Origin: Tissierellales bacterium
Lineage (GTDB): Bacteria; Bacillota; Clostridia; Tissierellales; Sedimentibacteraceae
Assembly (NCBI GenBank): GCA_018433765.1
Contig: JAHDQO010000003.1
Coordinates: 174,715 to 238,714, forward strand
Reading direction: 5' to 3'
Length of the DNA stretch: 64,000 bases
Shown: positions 1-9,475 of the stretch, piece by piece
How positions within the stretch are numbered: position 1 is the first letter of the stretch
Layout: every line of letters starts with the position of its first letter
Notes under the pieces: model-generated
What the model was told of the DNA's origin: nothing
Database searches by the model: none
The model's input: the letters and a program-made list of their open reading frames with translations, nothing else
Translations under genes and position numbers: made by a program

Positions 1-128
1 TAATAAAACTTAAAAAATACTAAAAAATAGTATAACTGAAATAAAGCTTTCGATTAATAATTATTAATCTAGAAAAGATTATTATTATTAAGTAAAGCAG
101 AGGCAAAAACAGACAATAAAAACAAAGA

Positions 129-157
129 TTGACAAAATAATAACATAGAATTATAAT
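129..157 (+). promoter_or_regulatory. Sigma-A promoter of the formate dehydrogenase operon
   Basis: A perfect TTGACA (129-134) and a perfect TATAAT (152-157) are separated by 17 bp. Transcription would start near 164, leaving about 200 nt of untranslated leader before the first gene. The leader contains four tandem 13-bp units. Confidence 0.8.
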
Positions 158-210
158 GTTGATAATAGTAATAAATGGTAAACGTTCAAAAATTATCAAT
201 TAAATTATAA

Positions 211-262
211 TTATCCAATGATATTATCCAATGATATTATCCAATGATATTATCCAATGAGG
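211..262 (+). repeat. Four tandem 13-bp repeats in the formate dehydrogenase leader
   Basis: The unit TTATCCAATGATA occurs at 211-223, 224-236 and 237-249. A fourth unit at 250-262 differs only in its last two bases. The array lies between the promoter and the first ribosome binding site. It could be a repeated regulator site or a slippage-prone tract. The rest of 1-365 is AT-rich with no other gene visible. Confidence 0.85.
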
Positions 263-365
263 AAAAGGTTTTCGCAAAAATAGGAACTATCTATTTCAAA
301 AGTAATATTAATAATTAATTTTTATAATTGACTAATAAAAAAGGCTATAGAAGGAGGTTGTAATA

Positions 366-869
366 ATGGAAAGTAATTTTGATTTTGATACTAAGGAAAA
401 TGAGTTTAAAGAGTTAAAAGATTTTATTGATAGCATAAAAGATAAAGGAGGAATATTAATTCAGATTCTTCATAAAGCTCAGAATATATTTGGATATTTA
501 CCATTAGAAGTTCAAAAGTTTATATCTGACGAAACTAATATCCCAATGTCTGAAATTTATGGAGTAGTTACTTTTTATACTCAATTTTCAATCAATCCTA
601 AAGGAAAACATATAATTGGTGTTTGCTTAGGAACAGCATGCTATGTAAAAGGTTCACAAGATGTATTAGATAAAATAGTTGAAGAAACAAATACTAAAGT
701 TGGACAAACAACAGAAGATGGTATATTTACTATTGAAGCTACAAGATGTTTAGGATGTTGTGGACTAGCTCCTGTTATGACAATAGATGAAGATGTGTAT
801 GGTAAAATTGATCCTAACAATATACCAAAAATACTTGAGAAATACAGAGTAATAGGCGATAGTGAATGA
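366..869 (+). CDS. NuoE/HndA-like [2Fe-2S] subunit of formate dehydrogenase
   Basis: This 167-residue protein belongs to the thioredoxin-like [2Fe-2S] family (NuoE, HndA, HydC). The expected ligands are visible: C87, C92, C128 and C132, the last two in RCLGCCG. Such subunits relay electrons to or from a NuoF-like flavoprotein, which is the next gene. The start is ATG 366, eight bases after AAGGAGG. The catalytic gene two positions downstream makes this part of an NAD-linked formate dehydrogenase rather than complex I or a hydrogenase. Role by context is inferred; family membership is clear. Confidence 0.9.
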   Translation: MESNFDFDTKENEFKELKDFIDSIKDKGGILIQILHKAQNIFGYLPLEVQKFISDETNIPMSEIYGVVTFYTQFSINPKGKHIIGVCLGTACYVKGSQDVLDKIVEETNTKVGQTTEDGIFTIEATRCLGCCGLAPVMTIDEDVYGKIDPNNIPKILEKYRVIGDSE

Positions 870-918
870 AAGTATAAGAATTATATTTTAGATCTGATAG
901 TTAGTATAGGATTTAGAA

Positions 919-965
919 GAACATATCGTAAATAGTAACATCGTGAGCGAATATACGATATGTTC
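919..965 (+). other. Intercistronic hairpin with 12-bp perfect stem
   Basis: GAACATATCGTA (919-930) is perfectly complementary to TACGATATGTTC (954-965) across a 23-nt loop. It lies in the 145-nt gap between the first two operon genes and has no T-tract, so it is not an ordinary terminator. mRNA processing or protection of the downstream message is possible. Confidence 0.6.
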
Positions 966-1014
966 AGAAGGAAAATAATGTTTTTATATTAAATAAAAGA
1001 TTGGAGGTACGATT

Positions 1015-2805
1015 GTGACAATTTTTAGATCGCATGTTTTGATGTGTAGTGGTACTGGATGTGTATCATCAAATGCCGATCAAATATTAGCAAGATTTAA
1101 AGAGAAAATTAAAGAGGTTGGTCTTGAAAAGGAAGTTCAAGTAATTAAAACGGGATGTTTTGGACTTTGTGAGTCAGGTCCAAATGTACTTATATATCCA
1201 GAAGGATCATTTTATAGCCATATGAGTGTTGATAAAGTTGATGAAGTAGTTGATGAACACTTATTAAAAGGTAGAATAGTAAAAAAATATTTATATAAAG
1301 AAAGTATTGATAAAGATTTAATCAAATCAGTAGATGAAATTAATTTTTATAAGAAACAAAAGAGAGTGGCATTAAAAAATTGTGGAATTATTGATCCGGA
1401 GAATATTAATGAATATATAGCAATGAATGGTTATATGGCATTAGGCAAAGCATTGACTGAAATGAATCCAGATGAAGTTATACAATTAATAAAAGATTCA
1501 GGACTTCGAGGCAGAGGTGGTGGAGGATTTCCTACAGGAGTAAAATGGAGTTTTGCTGCTAGAAATAAAGCAGATCAGAAGTATATGATTTGTAATGCAG
1601 ATGAAGGTGATCCAGGAGCTTTTATGGACAGAAGTGTACTTGAAGGTGATCCTCATACTGTAATAGAAGCAATGGCAATAGCAGGTTATGCAATAGGTGC
1701 AACAAAAGGATTTGTCTATGTTAGGGCGGAATATCCAATAGCTGTAAATAGGTTAGAAATTGCTATTAATCAAGCAAAAGAAAAAGGATTATTAGGTAAA
1801 AATATTTTTAATTCAGGATTTGATTTTGATTTAGAAATAAGATTAGGTGCTGGAGCTTTTGTTTGCGGTGAAGAAACATCATTGATAGCATCAATAGAAG
1901 GTCATCGTGGTATGTCTAGATGCAAACCTCCATTTCCTGCAAACCAAGGATTATGGACAAGACCAACTATAATAAATAATGTTGAAACATTAGCGAATAT
2001 TACACAGATAGTTTTAAACGGTTCAAAATGGTTCAGAAGTTTTGGAACTGAGAATTCTCCAGGAACTAAAGTTTTTGCACTTGGAGGAAAAATAAATAAT
2101 ACCGGACTAGTTGAAATACCAATGGGAACAACTTTAAGAGAAGTTATTTATGATATTGGTGGTGGATGTCCTAATGGAAAAGAATTTAAAGCAGTTCAAA
2201 CAGGGGGACCATCTGGAGGATGTATTACAAAAGAAAATATTGATATACCCATAGATTTTGATACCCTTACCTCAATAGGCTCTATGATGGGATCTGGTGG
2301 TATGATAGTAATGGATGAAGATAACTGTATGGTTGATATTGCAAGGTTTTTCTTAGATTTTACTGTAGATGAATCATGTGGTAAGTGTACACCATGTAGA
2401 GATGGAACAAAAAAGATGCATGAAATTCTTGATAATATAACTAGTGGGAAAGGTATTAATGGTGATATTGAAAAATTATTGGATTTAGCATATACGATTA
2501 AAGATAGTGCATTATGTGGTCTTGGACAAACTGCGCCAAATCCAGTAATATCTACTATTAGATATTTTAGAGATGAATATGAAGCACATATTAATGAAAA
2601 AAGATGCCCTGCTGGAGTGTGTAAACCATTGCTGTCATATTATATAACAGATAACTGTATTGGATGTACAAAATGCGCAAGAAACTGTCCTGTAAATTGT
2701 ATTAGTGGTGAAGTTAAGAAAAAACATGTAATAGATACTAATGCATGTATAAAGTGTGGTTCATGTATAACTGATTGTCCAGTTAATGCAATTATTAAGA
2801 GATAA
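1015..2805 (+). CDS. NuoF-like NAD(H)/FMN/FeS subunit of formate dehydrogenase
   Basis: The 596-residue protein has three parts. An N-terminal thioredoxin-like [2Fe-2S] domain carries C11, C16, C48 and C52. A NuoF core includes a glycine-rich FMN/NAD segment (RGRGGGGFPTG) and the [4Fe-4S] motif CGKCTPC. The C-terminus is a two-cluster ferredoxin (C548/C551/C554/C558 and C578/C581/C584/C588). This is the architecture of HndC/HydB subunits that exchange electrons between NAD(P)H and FeS chains. The start is GTG 1015 behind TTGGAGGT. Together with its neighbours it suggests an NAD(P)-linked, possibly electron-bifurcating formate dehydrogenase. Cofactor preference cannot be read from the sequence. 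Confidence 0.9.
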   Translation: MTIFRSHVLMCSGTGCVSSNADQILARFKEKIKEVGLEKEVQVIKTGCFGLCESGPNVLIYPEGSFYSHMSVDKVDEVVDEHLLKGRIVKKYLYKESIDKDLIKSVDEINFYKKQKRVALKNCGIIDPENINEYIAMNGYMALGKALTEMNPDEVIQLIKDSGLRGRGGGGFPTGVKWSFAARNKADQKYMICNADEGDPGAFMDRSVLEGDPHTVIEAMAIAGYAIGATKGFVYVRAEYPIAVNRLEIAINQAKEKGLLGKNIFNSGFDFDLEIRLGAGAFVCGEETSLIASIEGHRGMSRCKPPFPANQGLWTRPTIINNVETLANITQIVLNGSKWFRSFGTENSPGTKVFALGGKINNTGLVEIPMGTTLREVIYDIGGGCPNGKEFKAVQTGGPSGGCITKENIDIPIDFDTLTSIGSMMGSGGMIVMDEDNCMVDIARFFLDFTVDESCGKCTPCRDGTKKMHEILDNITSGKGINGDIEKLLDLAYTIKDSALCGLGQTAPNPVISTIRYFRDEYEAHINEKRCPAGVCKPLLSYYITDNCIGCTKCARNCPVNCISGEVKKKHVIDTNACIKCGSCITDCPVNAIIKR

Positions 2806-2837
2806 AGTAGATATGATTTAATAAGAGAGGTGTAAAC

Positions 2838-5525
2838 ATGGAAAAAATAATCATTATTATTAATGGAAAAGAAGCTCAAGTTGATAAAAATTTTACTATT
2901 CTTCAAGCTGCAAAAAGCTTAGGAATTGAGGTGCCGACTATATGTAATGATAATAGATTAGTTCCTCATGGTGCATGTAGAATGTGTGTTGTAGAAGTTA
3001 AAAATGCGAGAGCTCTTCTAACTGCTTGTACAACACCTGTTGCTGAAGGTATGGAAATAAATACTCATAGTGAGAGGGTAATTAATTCCAGAAAAACAAC
3101 ATTGGAACTTATGATTGCAAATCATCCTCTTGACTGCTTAACATGTTCAAAAGCTGGAAATTGCAAGTTGCAGGATTATTGTTTTGAATATGATGTGACA
3201 GGAGAGAAATTTAGTGGATTTGATAAAGATGATTTACCAATAGATGATAGCAATGACTTTTATACATTTGATCCAAACAAATGTATTTTATGTGGTAAAT
3301 GTGTTAAAGTTTGCGATGAATTACAATGTACAAGTGCTATAGGTTTTAGTGGAAGGGGATTTTCTACTCATGTTTCTCATCCATTTGAGGCTGGAATGGA
3401 TTATTCTACATGTGTTTCATGTGGAAACTGTGTGTCTGTATGTCCTGTGGGAGCTTTAATGCCTAAGGAAAAAACAAAATTTAGGGAATGGGAAGTAAAA
3501 AAAACTCAAACAACTTGTTCTTACTGTGGTGTAGGGTGTCAAATAGAATTAAAAGTTAAAAACAATAAAGTTGTTGGTGTTGATCCTGCAATGGGACCTT
3601 CAAATGATGGATTGTTATGTGTAAAAGGTAAATTTGGTTATAAATTTATAAATCATCCAGATAGATTGAAAATACCTTTAATTAAAAAAGATGGAGTTTT
3701 TAATGAAGCAACATGGGATGAAGCCTATGATTTAATTGCTTCGAAAATTAATGAAATAAAGAAAGAACACGGTTCTGATTCAATAGCTGGATTGTCTTCT
3801 GCCAGAGCAACAAATGAAGATAATTATTTAATGCAAAAAATGATGAGAGCTGTAATTGGTACAAATAATATTGATCATTGTGCACGTCTCTGACACTCCT
3901 CTACTGTTGCAGGTCTTGCAACAACATTTGGTAGTGGAGCAATGACAAATAGTATTAATGAAATTGATAAGTCTGAAGTTATATTTATTATAGGTTCAAA
4001 TACTACAGAAAATCACCCAGTAATAGGGTCAAGAATTAGAAGAGCTATTAAGCAAAATGGAGCTAAACTAATTGTTGCAGATCCACGTAATATAGATATC
4101 GCTAATGATGCTGAAGTATTTATGCAAATTAAACCTGGTACTAATATAGCTTTATTGAATTCAATGATGAATGTTATTATTGAAGAAAAATTATATGATA
4201 AGGAATATGTTGATACAAAGACTGAAGATTTTGAAAAATTAGTAGAAACAGTAAGTAATTATTCTGCTAAAGTCGGTGCAAAAATTTGCGGGGTAGATGC
4301 TGAAGATATTAAAAGAGCATCTAAATTATATGCAAAAGCTAATGTTGCGAGTTTGTTTTATGCAATGGGTATAACTCAGCATACTTCAGGTACATACAAT
4401 GTTATGGCAATAGCTAACTTAGCTATGTTATGTGGTAATGTTGGAAAAGAAGGTGGAGGTGTAAATCCTCTTCGTGGTCAAAACAATGTGCAAGGAGCAT
4501 GTGATATGGGTGCTTTACCTAATGTATATCCTGGATATCAAAAGGTAGTTCTTCCAGAAGTAAAAGAAAAATTTGAAAAAGCATGGAATACTAAACTTGA
4601 TAATAAAGTTGGACTTTCAATTCCAAAAATACTGGATAAAGCTATTTCTGGTGATTTGAAAATGTTATATATTTTTGGAGAGAATCCAATGGTTTCAGAT
4701 CCTGATACAAAACATATAGAAAAAGCTTTAAAAAACTTGGAATTCATTGTTTCTCAAGATATCTTTTTGAATGAAACGGGAGAATTAGCAGATGTAGTTT
4801 TACCTGCTGCTTGTTTTGCGGAAAAAGAGGGAACATTCACTAATACAGAGAGAAGAGTACAAAGAGTTAGAAAAGCAGTTGAAGCTCCAGGTAAGGCAAA
4901 ACCTGATTGGGTTATTCTTTCAGAATTAATGAGTAAATTAGGATATGATTGTTCTTATAATAGTGCTTCAAATATTTTTGATGAGATGGCATCATTGACA
5001 CCATCTTATGCTGGAATATCTTATAAAAGATTAGAGAACAATCAAGGACTTCAATGGCCATGTCCATCTGAGGATCACCCAGGTACAAAGTATTTACATA
5101 AAGATAAATTTGCTAGAGGTTTAGGAATATTTAAACCTTCAGAATATATTACAGCTGATGAACTGCCTGATGAAGAATTTCCATTAATAATGACAACAGG
5201 AAGAATTTTATATCAGTATCATACAATGACTATGTCAGGAAGAGTTGAAGGTTTAAACAAACAAGCTCCTGAAAGTTATATAGAGATATCTTCCAAAACA
5301 GCTAAGATTTTACGTGTTATTAATGGAGAAATGGTTAGAGTAACTTCAAGAAGAGGTACGATTGAAACAAGAGTTAAAGTGACAGAAATTGTAGAAGAAG
5401 GTGTAGTATTTATGCCTTTTCATTATGCAAACGGTGCTAATGTTATTACAAATCCAGCAACTGACCCACTAAGTGGCATTTCAGAGGTTAAAGTTTGTGC
5501 AGTAAAAATTGAAAAAATTGCTTGA
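2838..5525 (+). CDS. fdhA: Selenocysteine-containing formate dehydrogenase catalytic subunit
   Basis: The gene reads through one in-frame UGA (3891-3893) to give 895 residues with selenocysteine at 352. The N-terminus is NuoG/HydA-like: [2Fe-2S] ligands C36, C47, C50, C64; a His-ligated cluster with H96, C100, C103, C109; and two [4Fe-4S] motifs at 149-159 and 192-202. The molybdopterin domain then begins with C227, C230, C234 and C261. Sec352 lies in the sequence DHCARL-U-HSSTVAGL, the formate dehydrogenase active-site context. Length matches acetogen NAD(P)-dependent FdhA proteins of about 900 residues. MobA and FdhD follow directly. It oxidises formate or reduces CO2. I reject the reading of two separate genes because frame and homology continue across the UGA. 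Confidence 0.95.
3891..3923 (+). promoter_or_regulatory. UGA selenocysteine codon with SECIS hairpin
   Basis: The UGA at 3891-3893 is followed by a perfect 7-bp stem, TGTTGCA (3905-3911) and TGCAACA (3917-3923), with loop GGTCT. The apical GGUCU loop and its distance of about 20 nt from the UGA match the Escherichia coli fdhF SECIS recognised by SelB. The hairpin lies inside the coding sequence, as bacterial SECIS elements do. Confidence 0.92.
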
Positions 5526-5619
5526 TAGTTTAAATTTATGAGTTGTATGGGTTAAGGTTATTATTTTAAAACCTGAGGTCATTTTAGGACTACATGAAAT
5601 GAAATTAGAAAGGAATAAT

Positions 5620-6237
5620 ATGGAAAATATAGATACCGCTATTATATTGGCGGGTGGTCAGAGTAGAAGAATGGGGTTTGACAAGAAATACATTGAAGTT
5701 GAAGGAAAATATTTATTAGATTCTATTGTTAAAAATTTAGAAAAAGAGTTTGAAAGAATTATTATAGTAACTAACACCCCATACTACTTAATAAAGATAA
5801 ATATAAGTTATATTAAAGATGAAATTGAAAACATTGGACCTTTAGGGGGTATTCATTCGGGTTTGAAGTATTCTGACTCTGAATATAACTATATAATAGC
5901 TTGTGATATGCCATATATAAATTTAAAGTATATTAGATATTTGAAAAAGCAGGTAGAAGATAATATTAAGTTAAAACCTGATGCAGTAGTAACGAGATTT
6001 AATGAATGGATAGAACCATTTAATGGAATTTATTCCAAAAAAATTGTAAAAAACATAGAAGACTATATTAATAACAAAAAAAGAAATATTTATTCTTTGA
6101 TAAGTACAATGAATACGTTATATGTTGAAGAAAAACTTGCTAGAAAATTTAGTCCTGATTGGAAAATGTTTAAGAATTTGAATACAAAAAGAGATTTATA
6201 TGAGTATGTAAATAGTTATGAATATGAGGCATTATAA
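5620..6237 (+). CDS. mobA: Molybdenum cofactor guanylyltransferase MobA
   Basis: The N-terminal nucleotide-binding motif LAGGQSRRMGFDK and the later GPLGGIHSGL and ACDMPY segments identify the MobA family, which attaches GMP to molybdopterin to form the bis-MGD cofactor. Formate dehydrogenase needs that cofactor, so the position right after fdhA fits. An upstream in-frame ATG exists at 5599. I prefer ATG 5620 because AGAAAGGA lies just before it. The predicted length of 205 residues is normal. The last codon ends one base before the preferred fdhD start, implying translational coupling. Confidence 0.9.
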   Translation: MENIDTAIILAGGQSRRMGFDKKYIEVEGKYLLDSIVKNLEKEFERIIIVTNTPYYLIKINISYIKDEIENIGPLGGIHSGLKYSDSEYNYIIACDMPYINLKYIRYLKKQVEDNIKLKPDAVVTRFNEWIEPFNGIYSKKIVKNIEDYINNKKRNIYSLISTMNTLYVEEKLARKFSPDWKMFKNLNTKRDLYEYVNSYEYEAL

Positions 6238-6238
6238 A

Positions 6239-7024
6239 ATGGAAATGATTGATGAAATGGAAATAGTAAAAATTATTTCTTTTCAACAAGAAATTACAAA
6301 CGATAATGTTATTCGTGAATATGCGATGACATTAATTGTAAATGATGTAGAAATTGCTACTTTGATGTGTTCACCTGATTCTTTGCAATATCTTGCTATT
6401 GGATTTTTGTTATCTGAAAATATTATTGATTATAAGGAAGATTATAGAGAAATTGTAGTTGATGAAAAAAACGGAATAGTCAATGTGAAGTTAGCACAAG
6501 AGCTGAAATATAAAAGAAAAAATAAAATTATTTATACTGATGGCAGAGACCTGAGTATAGATAAAGATTTTTTAAATAATTTTAGGCAAATAAAATTAAG
6601 AAGTGACATTAAATTAAATTATGAATATCTATTTAATATTTCTAAAGAATTAGATGATAAATCCGTTATATTTAAAAAAACAGGCGGAACGCATAGTGCT
6701 TGCTTATGTGACGAGAAAGGTATGATACTTTTCAGAGAAGATGTTAGTAGACATAATGCTATAGATAAAATATTAGGCGAAGCGTTTATTAAAGAGATTT
6801 CATTAGATAATAAGTTTGTTTTTGTTAGCGGAAGATTAACCTCTGAAATGTTATTAAAAATAGTGAGAGTGGGGGGAGTTATAATTATTTCTCGTTCGGC
6901 TCCAACAGATTTAGCTGTTAAAATTGCAAGAAACTTAAATATTACTTTAGTTGGGTTTGTACGAGGTAATAGAATGAATATTTATTCTGGTGAATTACGA
7001 ATAGTTTGTAAAAAAAATATATAA
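6239..7024 (+). CDS. fdhD: FdhD-type formate dehydrogenase accessory sulfurtransferase
   Basis: Family motifs are clear: TGGTHSACLCD, DVSRHNAIDKILGEA and SGRLTSEMLLK. FdhD passes sulfur from a cysteine desulfurase to the molybdenum cofactor and is required for formate dehydrogenase activity. The preferred start is ATG 6239 with GAGG upstream; an earlier in-frame ATG at 6218 overlaps mobA. One oddity: the loop where FdhD proteins usually carry a conserved cysteine (CxxC in E. coli) reads IIYTDGRD and has none. The only cysteines lie elsewhere. The protein is otherwise full length, so sulfur transfer may use another residue. Confidence 0.88.
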   Translation: MEMIDEMEIVKIISFQQEITNDNVIREYAMTLIVNDVEIATLMCSPDSLQYLAIGFLLSENIIDYKEDYREIVVDEKNGIVNVKLAQELKYKRKNKIIYTDGRDLSIDKDFLNNFRQIKLRSDIKLNYEYLFNISKELDDKSVIFKKTGGTHSACLCDEKGMILFREDVSRHNAIDKILGEAFIKEISLDNKFVFVSGRLTSEMLLKIVRVGGVIIISRSAPTDLAVKIARNLNITLVGFVRGNRMNIYSGELRIVCKKNI

Positions 7025-7039
7025 TGTCAGGAGGATATT

Positions 7040-7876
7040 ATGGAAAAAGTAATTTTATCACATGAAGAAAATATTGAAAAAGAAAGCGGATTTATAATGC
7101 AAAAAAGAATTTTATCACCTAGTGAAGTTGCTGAAGCTACTTGTAAAGCGGGATTAGCAAAAGCGAATAAATCCGCAGTAGTTTTAATTTTGCTTGGAAT
7201 ATTGGCTGGTCTGTATATTGGTCTTGGAGGAGTTGGTGCTACAGTTTTATGGGCAAATTTTGCAGCTGACGGAATGATAGGTTGGGGAAAATTTATGGGT
7301 GCAGCTGTTTTTCCGGTTGGACTTATGTTAGTAATTATGTGTGGATCTGAATTATTTACAGGTAATAACTTAATGACTTTAGGATGTTTTAGAGGTGATT
7401 ATAAATTTTCAAGAGTTTTAAGAAATTGGGTACTTGTATATCTTGGTAATTTTATAGGATCTTTATTTTTAGCAATTATGATTGCTAATATGGGTTTGTT
7501 TGCAGGAGCAGTAGGCGAAAAAGCTATTTCAATTGCAACAGGCAAAGTAGGACTTAGTTTTAGTGCAGCAGTAATAAGAGGTGTTTTGTGTAATATATTA
7601 GTTGTACTTGCAGTATGGCTTGTTACAGCAGGTAGAGATTTAATAAGTAAAATATTTGCTTGTTGGTTTCCTATTATGTTATTCGTGCTTTGCGGGTTTG
7701 AACATAGTGTAGCAAATATGTACTTCATATCAGTAGGTAAGTTTCTTGGTGCGGATATAACTTGGAGTCAATTTTGGATAAATAATTTAATTCCTGTAAC
7801 TATAGGGAACCTTATTGGCGGAGCGGTATTTATACCTGCTATATATTATTTCATTTTTATTAGAAAATCAAAATAG
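7040..7876 (+). CDS. Formate/nitrite transporter family channel
   Basis: A 278-residue membrane protein with six hydrophobic segments and the FNT signatures GSELFTGN, RGVLCNILV and GFEHSVANM. FNT proteins are pentameric channels for formate, nitrite or related monovalent anions. It starts 15 bases after fdhD with AGGAGG upstream and is the last gene of the formate dehydrogenase operon, so formate is the likely substrate. The roughly 45 residues before the first membrane segment are polar. Substrate direction cannot be deduced. A FocA or FdhC name would be a guess. Confidence 0.9.
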   Translation: MEKVILSHEENIEKESGFIMQKRILSPSEVAEATCKAGLAKANKSAVVLILLGILAGLYIGLGGVGATVLWANFAADGMIGWGKFMGAAVFPVGLMLVIMCGSELFTGNNLMTLGCFRGDYKFSRVLRNWVLVYLGNFIGSLFLAIMIANMGLFAGAVGEKAISIATGKVGLSFSAAVIRGVLCNILVVLAVWLVTAGRDLISKIFACWFPIMLFVLCGFEHSVANMYFISVGKFLGADITWSQFWINNLIPVTIGNLIGGAVFIPAIYYFIFIRKSK

Positions 7877-8027
7877 CAAATTATTTGTGTACTATTATAA
7901 TAATCTTCTATTACAAAAAGTTTAAATTAATCTGAATATTTTTTATTCATTGATATGGTAGTTCCTTTATTAAGTATATATTATCGTCCTTATTTTGTAC
8001 ACTTCTGGTGTTCGTTCCAGTACTGTT

Positions 8028-8054
8028 TTGACATTTTGGAAACTATGTTATAAT
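8028..8054 (+). promoter_or_regulatory. Probable extended -10 promoter of the amidohydrolase gene
   Basis: TTGACA (8028-8033) and TATAAT (8049-8054) are only 15 bp apart, which is short. A TG one base upstream of the -10 gives the extended form TGTTATAAT. It lies 78 bp before the next start codon. Confidence 0.5.
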
Positions 8055-8131
8055 TAATTTATCAAGAGTTATACATAAATATTAAGGCGATTATGATATA
8101 AAATTATAATTATTAAGAAGGAGGATAACTT

Positions 8132-9427
8132 ATGACTTATGATATATTGCTTAAAAATGCAAATATAATTGATCATGAAGGCAAGATATCAACAAATATT
8201 AATATCTATATTAAGGATGGATTAATTACTAATATAACTGATGACATTTATGAAGAAATAACAAAAGAAGTTATTGATTGCAGTAATTACTTTGTAACAC
8301 CCGGATTGGTTAATTTGCATACGCATACTCCTATGAATGTTTTTAAGGGTATAGCAGAAGATGTAAATGCTGACGATTGGTTTAATACAGAGATTTGGCC
8401 GTATGAAAGTAAAATGACAGAGGATGATGTATATGTGGGTTCACTTGCTGCAATAAAGGAAATGATTGATAATGGTGTTACAGCATTTGCAGACCATTAT
8501 TTTTGTGCTGATAGAATATGTGATGCTGTAATAGAAACAGGCATTAAAGCTGATATTGCACCAACTGTATTTGGTATGAGTGAAGACTTTAATGAAACTC
8601 TAGAAAAAGTAACAAATATGATTAAGGAAAAGAAAGACATAAGTAGCAGACTTAATGTAAGAATGGGTCCTCATGCTCCTTATACTTGTCCAAATGATAC
8701 TTTAAAAAAGATAATTAATAGAGCAAAGGAATTAAATGTAGGAATCCATCTGCATGTTTCTGAAAATCAACAGCAGGTTGACGAAAGCTTAAAGATTTAT
8801 GGTCAAACTCCATTTGAAAGGGTAAATGATGCGGGAGGCTTTGATATACCATGTATAATTGCTCATGGTTTATGGATTACCCAAGATGACAGAAAATATT
8901 TAAATGATAATACATATATTGCAGTTTGCCCAAAAACATATATGAAATTAAGCTTAGGATTAGGACATATTTGGGATAATAGTAGCGAACTTCCTTTGTG
9001 TACTGGAACAGATAGTGCTGCAAGTTCTAATACTTTGGATCCTATTGAGCAAGCTAGATTGTTTGCGTTAATAGGTAAATATACAAAGTATGCTCCGAAT
9101 TCTTTTATTCTTAGTGATATATGGAAAATGCTTATGAGAGGTCATGAAGCTTTACCATTTAATTCAGGAAAAATAGAAGAAAATTATGCTGCTGATCTTG
9201 TCATATGGGATTTTAAACTTCATAATACAGCACCTATTTATAATCCTCTTGCGTCAATCATTTATAGTTCTAACTCTAGCAATGTTCTTTACAACATTGT
9301 AGATGGCAAAATATTAAAAAGAAATGGTGTTGTCGAAACAGTTTCAGAGAATTTAGTAAATGAATTAAGTAAAGTTTCAAATGATATTTTAAGAAGAGGT
9401 AAAGGTAAAACAAATTTAGTTTTTTAA
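8132..9427 (+). CDS. Amidohydrolase-superfamily deaminase (SAH/MTA deaminase or chlorohydrolase-like)
   Basis: A 431-residue metal-dependent hydrolase. The expected metal ligands are visible: H63 and H65 in NLHTHTP, H206/H208 in HLHVSEN, H245 in IAHGLW and D294 in CTGTDSAASSN. This set matches S-adenosylhomocysteine/methylthioadenosine deaminases, guanine deaminases and triazine hydrolases. The usual GTDG is GTDS here, so the substrate may differ. It has its own promoter and terminator and strong AAGGAGGATAA binding site, so it is probably monocistronic. It sits upstream of an importer operon with another hydrolase, which may point to an N-heterocycle, but that link is weak. Confidence 0.82.
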   Translation: MTYDILLKNANIIDHEGKISTNINIYIKDGLITNITDDIYEEITKEVIDCSNYFVTPGLVNLHTHTPMNVFKGIAEDVNADDWFNTEIWPYESKMTEDDVYVGSLAAIKEMIDNGVTAFADHYFCADRICDAVIETGIKADIAPTVFGMSEDFNETLEKVTNMIKEKKDISSRLNVRMGPHAPYTCPNDTLKKIINRAKELNVGIHLHVSENQQQVDESLKIYGQTPFERVNDAGGFDIPCIIAHGLWITQDDRKYLNDNTYIAVCPKTYMKLSLGLGHIWDNSSELPLCTGTDSAASSNTLDPIEQARLFALIGKYTKYAPNSFILSDIWKMLMRGHEALPFNSGKIEENYAADLVIWDFKLHNTAPIYNPLASIIYSSNSSNVLYNIVDGKILKRNGVVETVSENLVNELSKVSNDILRRGKGKTNLVF

Positions 9428-9451
9428 TGAAGTAGCAGTCTTTTTTATTCA

Positions 9452-9475
9452 AGTATCTGTATTAATACAGATACT
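9452..9475 (+). terminator. Upstream duplicate of a terminator stem-loop
   Basis: A perfect 24-bp palindrome (two 12-nt arms) follows the amidohydrolase gene. It is identical to 9627-9650, but its T-tract is replaced by the left end of a 151-bp element. It is read as one half of a target duplication. Confidence 0.8.

Noticed and set aside
211..262. Possible CRISPR array
   Set aside because: The 13-bp units are contiguous with no spacers; the same holds for the 14-bp array at 21489-21558.
2838..3893. FdhA as a truncated protein or a pair of split genes
   Set aside because: The stop is UGA in the formate dehydrogenase active-site context with a SECIS hairpin, and the second frame continues without a break.
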